From Ottelia alismoides (taxonomy: Eukaryota; Streptophyta; Magnoliopsida; Alismatales; Hydrocharitaceae): DNA of 64,000 nt. The notes beneath the pieces were generated by a model. It was given only the letters and a program-made list of their open reading frames with translations. It was not told where the DNA came from and searched no databases. The position numbers and the translations under genes were made by a program. This document shows, piece by piece, positions 13,111 through 24,743 of the stretch. Every line of letters begins with the position of its first letter. Positions within the stretch are counted from its first letter, which is position 1. The stretch spans positions 62,001-126,000 of the forward strand of contig JAZKJV010009618.1 in the NCBI GenBank assembly GCA_037367405.1, read 5' to 3'.

Positions 13111-13389
13111 CATGACAATGTTTAAGGACACTGTGAACTTCCTCCTGTGGAATGCACCTTCTCCAGATGCAATACGCACCCTCGTGAAAGAGATACAGAT
13201 CCTCCCACTAATAGAAATGAATATATGACAAAAACTTATCAACTTTTAGCTTCAACCAATCTTGTAGAGTTCTGTTGGACACAAGATAATTCACAATATC
13301 GATGAACTAGGGGAGCGAGGTGACTGACATGATTGCTTCATCCGGGAAGGTTTCTATAATCATCATTAAGCTATGCTCAAGAGTATACG

Positions 13390-14680
13390 ACTCTGGAAGT
13401 ATTGATAAATGGTTTGTGACCATATTTTTAACTCAAGATGTATCACAGATTTCGAGGTCGAATTCCCGGAGCAGAAGGATCCATATGATTAACCTTGGTT
13501 TGGCATCCTTCTTGGCTTGCAAGTTCCTGATGGCAGAATGATCTGTATAGAAAATTTCTTTGGATCTGAGCAAATGAGATTTGAACTTCTCCAGGGTGAA
13601 GACAATCTCTAGCAACTCTTTCTCAGTGACAGTATAATTCTTTTGTGCTCCATTAAGAGTTCTGCTGGCGTAATGATTTACAAATGGAAGATTGTCTCTT
13701 ATCTATCCCAAAATAGCTCTAATGGCATAGTCTGAAGAATTAGTCATGATCTCATATGGTAGAAACCAATCTAGTGGTTGCAGAACAAGGGCTTGAATGA
13801 TAAGATCTTTTAATTGATTAAAGGCTTGCATGACTCTCCATCAACAATAAAATTAGCATCCATGCCTAGAAGCTCAGTCAGCAGTCAGGAAATCTTGCTG
13901 AAATCTTTTATGAATCGACGATAAAAACCCACATGCCCAAGGAAGGACTGGACTTGCTTCAGATTTGTCGGTGTCTCTAATTTTGAAATAATTTCCACCA
14001 TGTAGGATTGACCTCCATGCCATTTTTCAAGATGACATGGCCTAGCACAATCCCTTTGATTACCATGAAATGGCTCTTCTCCCTCGAGAGCACCAAGTGG
14101 ACTTCACATCATCTTTTCAGGACTCAGTATAGATAAGATAAACACTGATTGACCTGTCACCGTAGACCGAGAAATAGTCCATAATCACCTCGGAAATACT
14201 ACCAACCATATCAATAAAAACTGCCAACATGTACCTCTGAAAGTTCTCAGGAGCGTTGCATAATCCGAATGGCATCCTACAAAAGGCATATGTCCCAAAT
14301 GAACAGGTGAAGGTAGTCCTTTCTTGGTCTTCTGGGGTGATTACAAATTGATTATACCCAGAGTATCCATCCAAGAAGCATTAATACTTCTTTGCGACTA
14401 GTTTTTTGACTATTTGGTCAATGAAGGGGAGCGAGAAATGGTCCTTATTGGTCGCTAAATTCAGTTATCTATAATCAACACAGACGCGCCAAGATGTAGG
14501 AACTTTGGTCGTGATCTCATCTCCTTTATCATTCTTCACGATGGTGATCCCAGATTTCTTCAGCACGACATGCAAGGGACTCACCCACTTTGAATCGGAG
14601 ATCGGATATATGAAGCCTGCATCACACTATTTGTAATCTCTTTCATAACAACCTCCTTGAGATTAGGATTTAGTCTTCGC
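13390..14680 (-). pseudogene. Ty3 reverse transcriptase-RNase H, degenerate (element A)
   Basis: RT starts near 14640 with a GFIYPISDS-like block. It continues through DGYSGYNQ and MPFGLCNAP (14374 downward) and reaches the active-site block at 14170-14190, where MDD has become MDY (codon 14174-14176), removing a metal-binding Asp. RNase H is recognisable at 13433-13615, with LEKFKSHLL, YTDHSA and KKDAKPRLI, and a HLS-LPES block follows near 13390. Multiple frameshifts lie between the blocks. It is a dead copy of the Pol found in B. Confidence 0.85.
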
Positions 14681-14699
14681 TAAAATTCACGGGACAACT

Positions 14700-15330
14700 T
14701 GTTATCTTCTTCCAAGTAAATGTGATGGGAGCACCACGAAGGATTAATCCCACAGAGATCGAAATATTCAAGCATATCTCCTTGCGGTTTCTTTCTAGAG
14801 CCTCGAGCAGATGAGATTCTTATTCTTGAGTCAATTGGGAATTGATGAGAACGGGAAACATGCTTTTCACACCTATAAGGAAGGTGTATTTCATATTAGC
14901 TGGAAGCAGCTTGAGCTCTGGCGGGGTCTAAATCTTCTCAATGGTAACCTTATGACTGTGCATGGCATTGGTGGGTTAGATCTGTTAACTGTACACTATT
15001 CACCTTTAACCATGTAAGCTCTGAATCTAACGATGCACAAAAATTCTCAATGATAGAATCTTGTTCGCAAAAATATGCAATGATCTCTTCTTCCTCTGCT
15101 AAGGATAGGTGGCCATCAATCAGTTCTTCAAGCAGATCAACAAAAATCTCATCTTCCAAGATAGTGGGGAAACCGAATGTGTTATCCACTCCTTCCTTAG
15201 AGGAAAGGAATTCATGGGTCTCATTGTCGCCCATGAACACGTTTGTATCTCGCATCTCTTCAAGAAAGCCACAGTCTTCTGTCTGTTCTAAAAGCACACT
15301 TTCACCTAATGCAGATTCTGTCTGTTTCGG
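14700..15330 (-). pseudogene. Protease-RT spacer of Pol (element A)
   Basis: An acidic minus frame at 14950-15297 contains EDEIFVDLLEELIDGHLS and DSIIENFCASLDSELT. It is closely matched at 48413-48886 in B. This acidic linker sits between retropepsin and RT in Athila/Tat-like elements; I know of no enzymatic role. The frame breaks before RT begins. Confidence 0.7.
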
Positions 15331-15479
15331 TACTTGGATTGTCTAAATGGGCACCTTCTCGTTCGAGCGAAAGGTAATTTGTCTGTTGCCATAATCCTCT
15401 TTTTGTTATTTTTTCTTTTTCTCATTTTTTGAATTTTTGTTAGTGCTTATCCTTCTTCTTCTTCCACATCTGGCCCATC

Positions 15480-17560
15480 TGCTTATTTGGTTGATGTAGA
15501 AGAAGAAGATGACTCGCATGTATTCTTTCCCTTCATTATTGAAGACGGTTGTAGAGTCCTACCGCTCTTGAGAGTAAAAACATTAGATAATAAAGTATCA
15601 TACACATATGACTCTGTGAAGTTGGACATGACATCACAAACCTTCTCATGCTTTCAGAAATTATTAGGATTAGCCTCCACTTGTGCTGGAATTGTGGTCT
15701 TAACATAGGTGAGGTCATCCAACTTCTGGCCCATCTCTACAAGTCTCTTGACTAGCTGAGCCAATCAGTCAAGGGCGATGTTCACAGGAGGGGCCTCTAA
15801 TGGTTCAGCGTGCTGACCACTCTGATATTGTGAATGGTGCTGAGGTTGCAGATAGGAATGCTGAGAGAATTAGGGAGAAGACTAGTATTACTGATGCTGA
15901 GGAGGGGGGGCTGATAAGGGACAACCGAGTACTGATGATATTGCTGGTTTTGGCAGTACTAAGGTTGTTGAAACTGATTATGTCCCCATCCCTGTTGATA
16001 TGGCTGAGGCTGCTGGTGGTGAGGCTGTTGGTTCCCTTTGACAAATCTCCCTCCTTGTTGTCAAGGGAATGGACGAGTGTTTGTAGACTGGAGGTGCTGA
16101 GGTCCGCCTGGATGGTCCATCTGCGTATCATTGGACCAATCTCCATTCACCTCTTGAATGAGAAGTGGCAGAGGAGAGCATGGATCTGCGAAGATTTGGA
16201 GTTCCGGTTGGTATACAACCAGCTACTACTGCGGCTGTTGAGGCGATGATGTCTTTGGCACTTGCACGTAGTATTTATTGAAAAACTGGCTGCTGCTGAG
16301 TAAGCTGTGGCAATGCTGGCTCCTTCGTCTCAGCTGGAGTCGAAGCCGATGTAGACACGGAATGACATGCGTTGGTTATGCTTACCAACAGCTCCAACTG
16401 CTTGGTAAAATGATCCAATTTGTCCAAATTCTGGGTCCTCTACTCGATTAAGTGAGCTTCTCGAGGTCCTGTGATCGCTTCTCAATTATATCCACCTTTG
16501 ACAGATGGCTCCCAATAATGCTCAGATTTCAGCATTCATCCATGTCTTGCATGTACGAGGCTGCCATCTGTACCATCTTCTAGTGAATTTGTAGCTGGCA
16601 CTAATATGCTCGAGATAATGACAAGATAGCTTCTCCTTCTTCCATTTCTTCAAAAATCTACCACACGACGTCCTCGTCCTTGTTAAAGTGAGACCTGCCA
16701 CAAGCAACATCAACGAGCTTCTAACTCTACACAGTATGCCCATCGAAGAAATGTTGGACCACACTGGTTCGTGGGATGCACACGATGTGGACATTTCTCT
16801 GGTAAATTAGCAAACCTCTCCCAAGCCTCATGAATGGACACGTAGGTGGCTTGGGTGAAGTTTGCAATATGGTACGCATCTGATCCAACCACCCTAGAGG
16901 GTAGAACTTATGCAGAAAGGTGGACTTTAGTTCCGCCCTGGTGGTAACGACCTTCTCCAAATGATTGATCCAACGAAGAGCCTTATCTTGAAGGCTGAAC
17001 AAGAATGCAGTCATTGTGATACCCCTAATGGGATGTTAGGGTAGTGAGTGGTTCCACATATGCACGAAACTATTGGAGATGGATGTAGGGTTCTTCATTT
17101 GCGTTCCTGTAGAAGGTGGGAAGCGGAGGCAGGATTTGAGGCTTCAACTCAAAATGGACATGGACAATAAGAATATGAATCCATTATGTCATCTGTCCAA
17201 CACCGGTGTTGTAAATCTCCTTGAGGGTCAGCTTCGATCGCCTCCTCTTCGCTCATCTGTCAGCCTTCCACCATCTCCATCTTCTCTCTCTACATCTCCT
17301 CCTCCTCCTCCTCCTGGATAGTCTCTTCTTCTCCCGAGACCATTCAATATATCCTGAAAGGTGACTTGGGCCATTGCCTGGTCAATAAGCTACTATTGGA
17401 TTGCTTGTATCGAGGCAAGAAGTTGGGCATTCACCTTGTTCTAATCCGACTATTGGCCTATCTGAGGCTGTTGGTGTTGAGGCCCTTTCTCTTTCCATTA
17501 AGAGCCATATCTGTCTCTGAATTTGAATTGGACACAATCTCCAGCTTCAAATTGGGCTCA
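15480..17560 (-). pseudogene. Ty3 Gag, degenerate (element A)
   Basis: Gag forms the particle that packages the element RNA. Near 17500 the minus strand has a plausible start, ATGGCTCTTAAT, in a frame continuing NGKRKGPQHQQPQIGQ. The conserved capsid block is at 16727-17014, with LQDKALRWINHL, AELKSTFLHKFYP, then in a shifted frame HEAWERFANLPEKCP. Around 15950-16030 the frame is Gln/Pro/His-rich (PHHQQPQPYQQGWGHNQFQ), a typical tail. I could not find a CCHC knuckle with confidence. Frameshifts and stops occur throughout. Longer plus-strand frames here are antisense shadows. Confidence 0.8.
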
Positions 17561-17693
17561 TGAGCTGCATAAGGAGTGATGCCCCAATTAGTCTAAATTG
17601 AAGCATCGGATATGGAAAATCATAAGGTCGACACAGAATTTCATTAAGGATGGAGAGGTATATGTAGTGACATCGGTCTCCATCTAAAAATGG

Positions 17694-17990
17694 GCAAAAT
17701 TTGGGATAATAGTGATCTCGATTTATTGAAGAAAGTGGGAAGTATAGAGAGCGGTTCACGGGGAGTTTGGGACAATAATGATCCATGTTTATTAAGAAAG
17801 CTGGGAAATACAAGGCGGACACACCATCGTCTACAAGGCCCTACTCAATACTTTGAACCAAGCCGGGAAATCCAAAGGACAATGAGACAGACTCCCCCGT
17901 GAAGGCGTGGCCTATCTCAATACTTTGAACCAAGTAGGATGCTCTACACAAGGCGGAAACACCGTCATCTACAAGGCCCTACTCTCCCAC
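17694..17990. repeat. Short tandem duplications near the Gag start
   Basis: Two units of about 66 bp (beginning at about 17698 and 17766) share TTTGGGA.AATA.TGATC..TTTATT. Next, a block starting ACAAGGCGG (17812) recurs about 134 bp later (17945), and AATACTTTGAACCAAG occurs twice (about 17848 and 17917). They look like local slippage or unequal-exchange duplications. Confidence 0.7.
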
Positions 17991-18560
17991 ATACAATAGA
18001 AGTGCTAATACTTCGCCAACCCAGTTGATAATCAAAGCTTCCACAGATTAGGTTTTTGGCGCTAATCCTTAGGGGTCACACCTCACTCGATCTGGAATGT
18101 ACCTGAAAGCAACAACGGCTTTATAAACCCAAAAAAGGATGTCCATTTTGATTTTTATTAAGGTCGAAGTTTTATAAGCAGTCCCCTTGTTTTAATTTTT
18201 GAATTTCACCTTATTTGAGTATTTTTCAAAGCAAGCCACCTATTTTTTTTATTTTTTTCTTTTTAAACCTAAATATGATACAGAATAGAGGGAGAAGGTA
18301 GAAAAGCAATGCAAGTGGACACTAGCGTGGAAATCTCACTCTTGTGTCAAATGATGCACGCAAAGTAAGGAGACTCATAGTGCTTCCCAACGCTCTCCAT
18401 ATGGGATGTAAGGAAGAATTGAAATATTTACACTATATGGCGATATGCAAAGTGATAAAGAGTCCTAAACAAGAATTGCTATTATCGAGAAGAATAAAGT
18501 GCAAATCACTCAAAAATAGATCCAAGTGGCCGATCGTGGAGACTCCTCGGTGCCCACTAC

Positions 18561-19117
18561 TAGACCTGACCAATTGTGCGGGCCGGGCCGGGCCAGGCCA
18601 TGAGCCGGGTCGAATGGGCTGGGTTTTAAAGCCCCCTATCCAGGGCTCGACCTGGCCCGTCCCATGGCCCATACTTCAAGGCCCAAGCCCTGCCCAGGTC
18701 TGGGCCGGGTTGGCCCATGGGCCGAATGTAAAGTATTTTTTCATCATTTTTTAATCTAATTTATAGAGATAAAGAAGTTTTTTGAACATCATTTAATCAT
18801 TGTAAATCTAAATTACCAAAATATGTGTTACTTGACATGTAAACTATAAAAAATGATATAATATTGATAATGTAAAATAAAACTTGCAGTTTATTGTATT
18901 AGATGTATGTAAATTATAATTTTTAAATATAAATTTTATATTTGTGGGCTGGACCAGGTCGGGCTGGGCTTTGTGGCACATGTCCACGACCCGCCTAGTT
19001 GATGGGCGGTCCAAAGATCGGGCCAGGCCAGGCTTACCCATTCATGAAATCTCTCGTCCCAAGACCGGCCCATGAGCAGGCTGGGCGGGCGGGCCCTCGG
19101 CCCATTGGCCAAGTCTA
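18561..19117. mobile_element. hAT-type MITE, 557 bp
   Basis: The ends are inverted repeats, TAGACCTGACCAAT on the left and TAGACTTGGCCAAT (reverse complement) on the right, each followed by GC-rich GGGCCGGGCC-type sequence around an AT-rich middle. The flanks are 8-bp near-duplicates: CCCACTAC (18553-18560) and CCCTCTAC (19118-19125). An 8-bp target duplication, short inverted ends and no coding content fit a non-autonomous hAT element. It sits in the leader of element A, so it inserted after A or travelled with it. Confidence 0.82.
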
Positions 19118-19765
19118 CCCTCTACAAGAATTGTGTGGTGTCTCTCTTGGCTCGTGGCTTAAAATCTAAGAAATTTGCAATTAATTATTTGACTAAGTCT
19201 AAGCAAAATAGACTATAGGTGCATGCTTCTATTAGTGCTTTAGACCTAGCTCACCGAATCAAGCAATCCTAAGACTAGGGGCTTAATCACATAAACAAAG
19301 AAAAATAAAGATGAAAAGCTCAAATCTCGAGAAACAAAACAAAAGAAAACTATAAAACACGGAAAATTGTGATGAGGCCCCCAGGTGACTAGACACCAGG
19401 GCAAAGGACCTCATTAGTGTAGCAGTATCCAAGTCCAAATTATTACAAATTAATTGTACAAAAATAAAATAGAAAATCCTCCTCACAAAATAAAATAAAA
19501 AATATCTAAGAGTGGGATGCTCTTCTCCTCCTTTCTTTGTCTCTCTCCTACTCTCTCCTGGTTGACTCATAAGAAGAAGAGTTAACCTCATCGCGACTCG
19601 TGTGTGTCCACCCCCTAGTAAGTGGTCGTTGTCACATGGTCCCTCGCAAGAAAGTCAAACAAAGACAAGTGGTCATAACATATCAAATAATTTTCAAAAA
19701 TAAAGAGAAAAAAATAAGAGAGAAATAATGTACACAATAATATACACAATGATATGCTATCTATT

Positions 19766-19785
19766 GCTCCCCAGCAACGACGCCA
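19766..19785 (-). promoter_or_regulatory. Primer binding site of element A (tRNA-Asp-like)
   Basis: The minus strand reads TGGCGTCGTTGCTGGGGAGC, two bases after the 5' LTR. It is close to the tRNA-Asp type site typical of Athila-like plant elements, with two apparent transitions. Confidence 0.85.
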
Positions 19786-19787
19786 GT

Positions 19788-22700
19788 TGAAATTACCAAA
19801 GGATCCCTAGGGACTGTATTGTGGTCCACACAAGGCGGGACCACTAGGTTGCCGCGATGACAATCCTTAGAGGCTCTCCGATAAATTCAACAATTAACCC
19901 ACAACAGAATAATATAGCAAGGCAAAACAAGAAGTGGATCAAAATTTATTATCACCCTACGATGAATGTGTATAGTGGACAAGCAGGTAGGGTGTCAGGC
20001 ATAAGGAACACATGATATAGTAAGAATTATTTTAGTGAATAAATAATAGTAGTATGTGTATAGAGAAATGCACACCATCACTCAATGTTTTTGTCGGTTT
20101 TTAATTATATAGAATAATTATTTTTAATTATTACATTTTTAATTTTATTTTTTGATTTTTAATTTACTTCTAATTTAATAATAAATAAATAATATATGTA
20201 TATATATAAAGGTATGTAAGGTATATATATTGAATATAAGTAATATATAGTAGAATATATATAATAAATATACAAAAATAAAAAAGCCAAAAGAAAAATC
20301 TTTTTTATTTTTTTAAAGTTTTTAATATATATAGTATTTATAATATTTAATAATATATATAATGATGTATAGGTATATGTAAGCTATTTAGGTATATTAT
20401 TTGTAGATATAGATAAAAATAATCAAAAATAACAAAAGGAAACATTTTTGTGGTTTTCAAATATTCCTATATTTTTTGAATTTCTAAGGATTTTTCATAA
20501 CTATTTCGTATTTTTAAATTCAGAAATAAGGTAAAATAGGAACTTTTTAAATAGAATGAATTAATTTGAGATTTAAAATATCATAAGGGTTCAAAATTTT
20601 GAAAATTAATTTTAGTACCTAGATATTAGCATATATAAAAATATGGGACAAAAAACTAATATTTTTGGGATTTTTTGAAAATATTTTATATTTTTAGGAC
20701 TAGCAAGGGTTTCTTTTGAGATTTTTTGTGATTTTTTGGTCTGGAGTTATAAAATAGACTAATAAATAGTATGTAATATTTCCTGAATTTTTAGAAAAGG
20801 TTTCTATTTTTTTATATTTTATTTGTCAAATAGAGAAAATTGCTTCTATTTGTTTTTTTTTAATAAATAGTATATATACACAAAATAACAAATAAAATTT
20901 ATATCGTGAACAAGTATCCAATCTTGCACATACTCCTATTTTCCATAATATTTGGTGCACATAAGCTAATTTTAATAAAAATAAATGCATAAATAAAATT
21001 AAATCAAGCTGGCAAGGTATATTTGCAAATAAAATACATTCTAGTCTCTAGCATGCAAAATAACCCATCAGTCTGAATTGAAAATTGATTTTAATAGACT
21101 AAATATTAAATACAAAACCCACAAGGGTACGCCTGTAAAATGTCCCCTCACGTAGGGGTCCACGTGAGGTGACATGGCACTGGACTTAAATGTAATAGTA
21201 ACAAATACCAAGGGCATACATGCAAAATATCCCAAAAGTTTTGTACATGATATAGTAATTATAAGGTCATTTATAAATAACAAAATAGCAAAGGGGGTCT
21301 TTACAAAATTTACCACTTAATGTACTTTAATCTAACCGATGTGATGCTACCACGTGGACGATCCAACTGTTTTGCACATGCATCGCTTCGAATAAATTGG
21401 ACTTCCCAGATTTAATCTGGGTCGCGTTCTTGATTGGACGATCATATTAAGTTTGGAAGAACCCATGAAGAAATCAGGACTGGCGACTTTTGATCAGACT
21501 TATCTCCTTGCTCCGGCGGCCTCTGCTCGATCCGACGGACTCATCAGCTACCTAGCGCTTCTCTGCATGCAGTGGTGGGCTCCAGCGAGGACGTGGGTGA
21601 CCAAGGAGCTCTGACGACTCCAAGCTACCTAGAGCTACTCCAGGTTGTCATTGAGGTTCCAGAGAGGTCTTAACACATCCAAGCTTACACAAAAAATGGT
21701 CCTTGGCTCGAGGGGTATGTCCTCGACCCAAAAATGAAGCAAAACACCATGTGGAATGAGATGAAGATGGGGATCCAATGAGTGGTGGTGGAAGGAGCTT
21801 CAACTCCCATCTCCACGATGGATCTGGGGTGGGCGTATGGAGTGATCGATGGATAAGGCAAACGGAAAGACAGTGAGATGGAAATTGAGGCAATCAAACG
21901 GTTGGATCATGATAAATCAACCGAGAGTTTGAGCTCTAGGAAGTTGGGCATTTTCAAAATTATAACTAACGAATAGATTAAATCTGAAATTAGATGAAAG
22001 AATTGAGACTAGAAGAGAAAAGATACCTAGGATAGGATGAACATGCCTCGACTCGACCGGAGTCGAGGAAGCTGAACTTGCTGGCAAAGATTCTCCGATG
22101 ATGAACGTGGATCACGTCCTCTACTGCTCCTCCTCACTGCAAGTCGATGGGCCACACTCCTATCATCAACAGTAACCCAGTGGAGATGAACCGAGGGGCT
22201 AAGAATTAAAGAAAAGGGATCAAAATTTTAGACAGAGCTAGAGGAGCAATTTTATAAGCCGAGGGATGAGGGATTTGTGAGGTAGATACTGATCAATAGA
22301 TGAAGATCGACCAAATCTCTGGTGTTCGCGGGAATTAGGGATGTTCAATCTTCAGAAATCAGGCAACATACCAAAGAAAATGATGATAGCCTTAAGCAGA
22401 AAAAGGGAGAAAGAGCGGGTTCTGACAGATCGAAGCTCGAGGAAGAGGTGGGGGGGAGTTGACAGAGGTCAATTAGTGGAGGCTTCTAGTTGGTCCACGT
22501 GGAACCGGAAAATTCTTTGGTGGAAAGTTTGGTAAAATCAAAATAAATAATAAATAAATAAATTATTTTTTTATTAAAACATGAAAAATGTTTGTAATAT
22601 AATGTAGTATTTTATATGTATTTTTTATTTTTATAAGGCTTTTTATTACAAGTTAATATTTACATGTAAAATATATGTATAAATACCTATATTTTGAATA

Positions 22701-23633
22701 TTTTATTTTTATTTTGTATTATATATTTTATTATTTCATATAGGTATTTTAGATATTTTTGATTTATTTTTATACACATTTAGATAGTTTTATTCTATTT
22801 TTTCGAGTTTGTATGTGTACTTAATTAATTATTTATATACACATTATATGTATACATATGTATACTTTACCTATGTATTTAAATGTATTATTTATTTTTA
22901 TTTTATTTTGATGGTTTTATGTTACTGTTTACAATTTTATAAAAATAAAAGAATTTGAAAAAATACAACGAATAAATATATTGAATAAAAATATAGGTAT
23001 ATCGCACAATATGGGCCCAAAACCTAAATTTTGCACCTTAACTCCAGATTATATGAAACCACCTTCATTAAATAGCTTATTAAAAGATATATATAATTAA
23101 AGGTGATTTTGTCTATTTTGATACAACATGGAGAAGATACAGGTGGAGTTTTTATTGTATTATTTTGTGTGTCCCAGACACACTGTGCATTATTTTTATA
23201 TGAACTCAATTTTGTATTTTTCTCGTATTTTTATCTACAATAATCATGTTGAGGGTTTTATTATTTATGGTGTAAAAATAATAATATAATATAGGTGCTA
23301 AAAGGTACTTATAGATGAATTAAAAATTAGGGGTTTTAGTTCTTTTATGTACAATTCAGCTGCCCTCCCCCCAACTTTTTTCCTTGTCGACCAAGTCATC
23401 ATGATGACTGGGTCTCGGGGTCTAGGGTCACTTAACACCTATTGGTGTCTCATTACTTTTTATTTTCTTCCTCTTTCTTTTATTTTGGAATTAACTACGT
23501 TAAATTTATAGTATTTTAGACAATATTTTGTACAATTTATATAATGTTTATTTTGACAAATTATATACATGCATTTAGCTAGAGATTTAAGGCCAACATG
23601 AAAGAATAAAGGTGATGAAATGGAGATTCATCA
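19788..23633 (-). repeat. 5' LTR of element A (3.85 kb)
   Basis: Bounded by TGAAATTACC on the plus-strand left side and by the inverted-repeat terminus (23613-23633) on the right. It is organised as an AT-rich part (20040-21110), a GC-richer core (21300-22500) and a second AT-rich part (22520-23600). A candidate TATA box lies in the core. The right edge abuts a copia LTR fragment directly. Confidence 0.85.
22250..22256 (-). promoter_or_regulatory. Candidate TATA box, LTR of element A
   Basis: The minus strand reads TATAAAA within the GC-richer LTR core. LTR B has TATAAA at the equivalent spot (27186-27191), whereas the duplicated LTR piece near 29205 has lost it. Confidence 0.5.
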
Positions 23634-24743
23634 CATATCCACATTATTAATGATAACTATATCATATTTAATCATCAATTTTACAATGCTCAGATATTGT
23701 CAACAAGAGAATTATTCTTGATCTCTTTCAAGAATAACGTGACTTCTCCGCGTATACTTGCAGATAAGGACACATCGATTGTATATTCCATGTATAATAA
23801 CTTGGATAATGAGGTCCAATCTCATATCTAGATCTAGAAGATCTCTCAGAGATGTCGGATCAAGTAAGATGGAATATCTAATCTTCTCACTGCATTTGAA
23901 TCTTATTCAGATAAATGTTCAACATTTGGACTAAGATTGGAGAATCAATCTACTGAGTGCAACCACTAAAATCCAAATTGGTTTCATCACTCCCTTTGAA
24001 TGGAAGCATCATGGTTATACAATCGATTAAGATCACCACACCTTCAAGTAATTCTAATACATGTACATCTTGCATACTAGAAGACATGGAAAAAACCCGA
24101 AGTTCTGATCATATTTGAAAGGTCTCCTTCACGGTTTTATCATTAAGTTTCTCATTCGACCATTGGGGGTTGGTATTGATCATATGCTTTCCAAAATCAT
24201 ATATCATACCTTCACATCATGTTTTGTTTCCAAAATAAGATGACCAATGTTGGAATTTGATTTATCCCAATATCTCATGAGTGAGCGCATGTCTTCCGTT
24301 CAACAGTGAACCTATATGATCCCTTTGAGAGATCGTATTACCCATATGCCCTCGTATGCACACTAGCTTACCGATGTGTAGACCTTGATTAGGTCATCGA
24401 CTTAATGGTCTGCTTAATGAACATACTTAGATATACAGTAATACATATGTCTCTGGTCAGAGGATGCATGCCTATATGTGACAACATATGACATAAGTTT
24501 TTAGTTATCTTGATCTCATTAAGTCAACTCTTTGACCTAACTCATCCAACACCTCTGAAGCTCAGCAGCTCTGAGAGCATGCCCCGCCCGTCTATTCCTA
24601 TGCAGAGGACTTATATCAAGAGGCCAGTCAGATGCCAGCCTTTGGATTAAGGATTGTCGTCTCCTTCTCATGCTGAAGACCCTTCTTCATAATCACTTGA
24701 CGATGGGTCGCATCCTCAATCTAACTCTTTAGATGTTCACCCT
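23634..24743 (-). repeat. Ty1/copia LTR fragment
   Basis: Matches the middle and outer part of the copia LTR at 2537-5160 (equivalent to about 3830-4970) in the same orientation. It is bordered on the left by the end of the 5' LTR of A and on the right by the start of LTR B. So A, B or both probably landed in an older copia LTR. No coding content. Confidence 0.8.

Larger units (their letters stand above)
17561..19765 (-). other. 5' leader of element A
   Basis: Untranslated region between the primer site and Gag. It holds short tandem repeats (17694-17990), a MITE (18561-19117) and a stretch at about 18330-18540 similar to the leader of element D at 39830-39990. No supported gene. Confidence 0.6.
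728..23633 (-). mobile_element. Ty3/gypsy element A (Athila/Tat-like), degenerate, interrupted
   Basis: An LTR element read on the minus strand. From right to left: 5' LTR (19788-23633), tRNA-Asp-like primer site, leader, Gag, Pol (RT, RNase H, integrase), a 2.3-kb 3' UTR, polypurine tract and 3' LTR (about 728-9643). The 3' LTR lacks the first 118 or so bases of the corresponding end of the 5' LTR and is split by a copia fragment. All coding domains carry frameshifts or stops, and the protease segment present in element B is missing. There is no chromodomain after the integrase, and the primer site and Gln-rich Gag tail fit the Athila/Tat side of Ty3; that lineage call is inference. No target duplication can be checked because the left end is lost. 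Confidence 0.85.

Noticed and set aside
15800..16249. 149-codon plus frame
   Set aside because: Antisense to the Gln-rich Gag tail of element A, where CAG/CAA repeats read as Leu/Val on the other strand.
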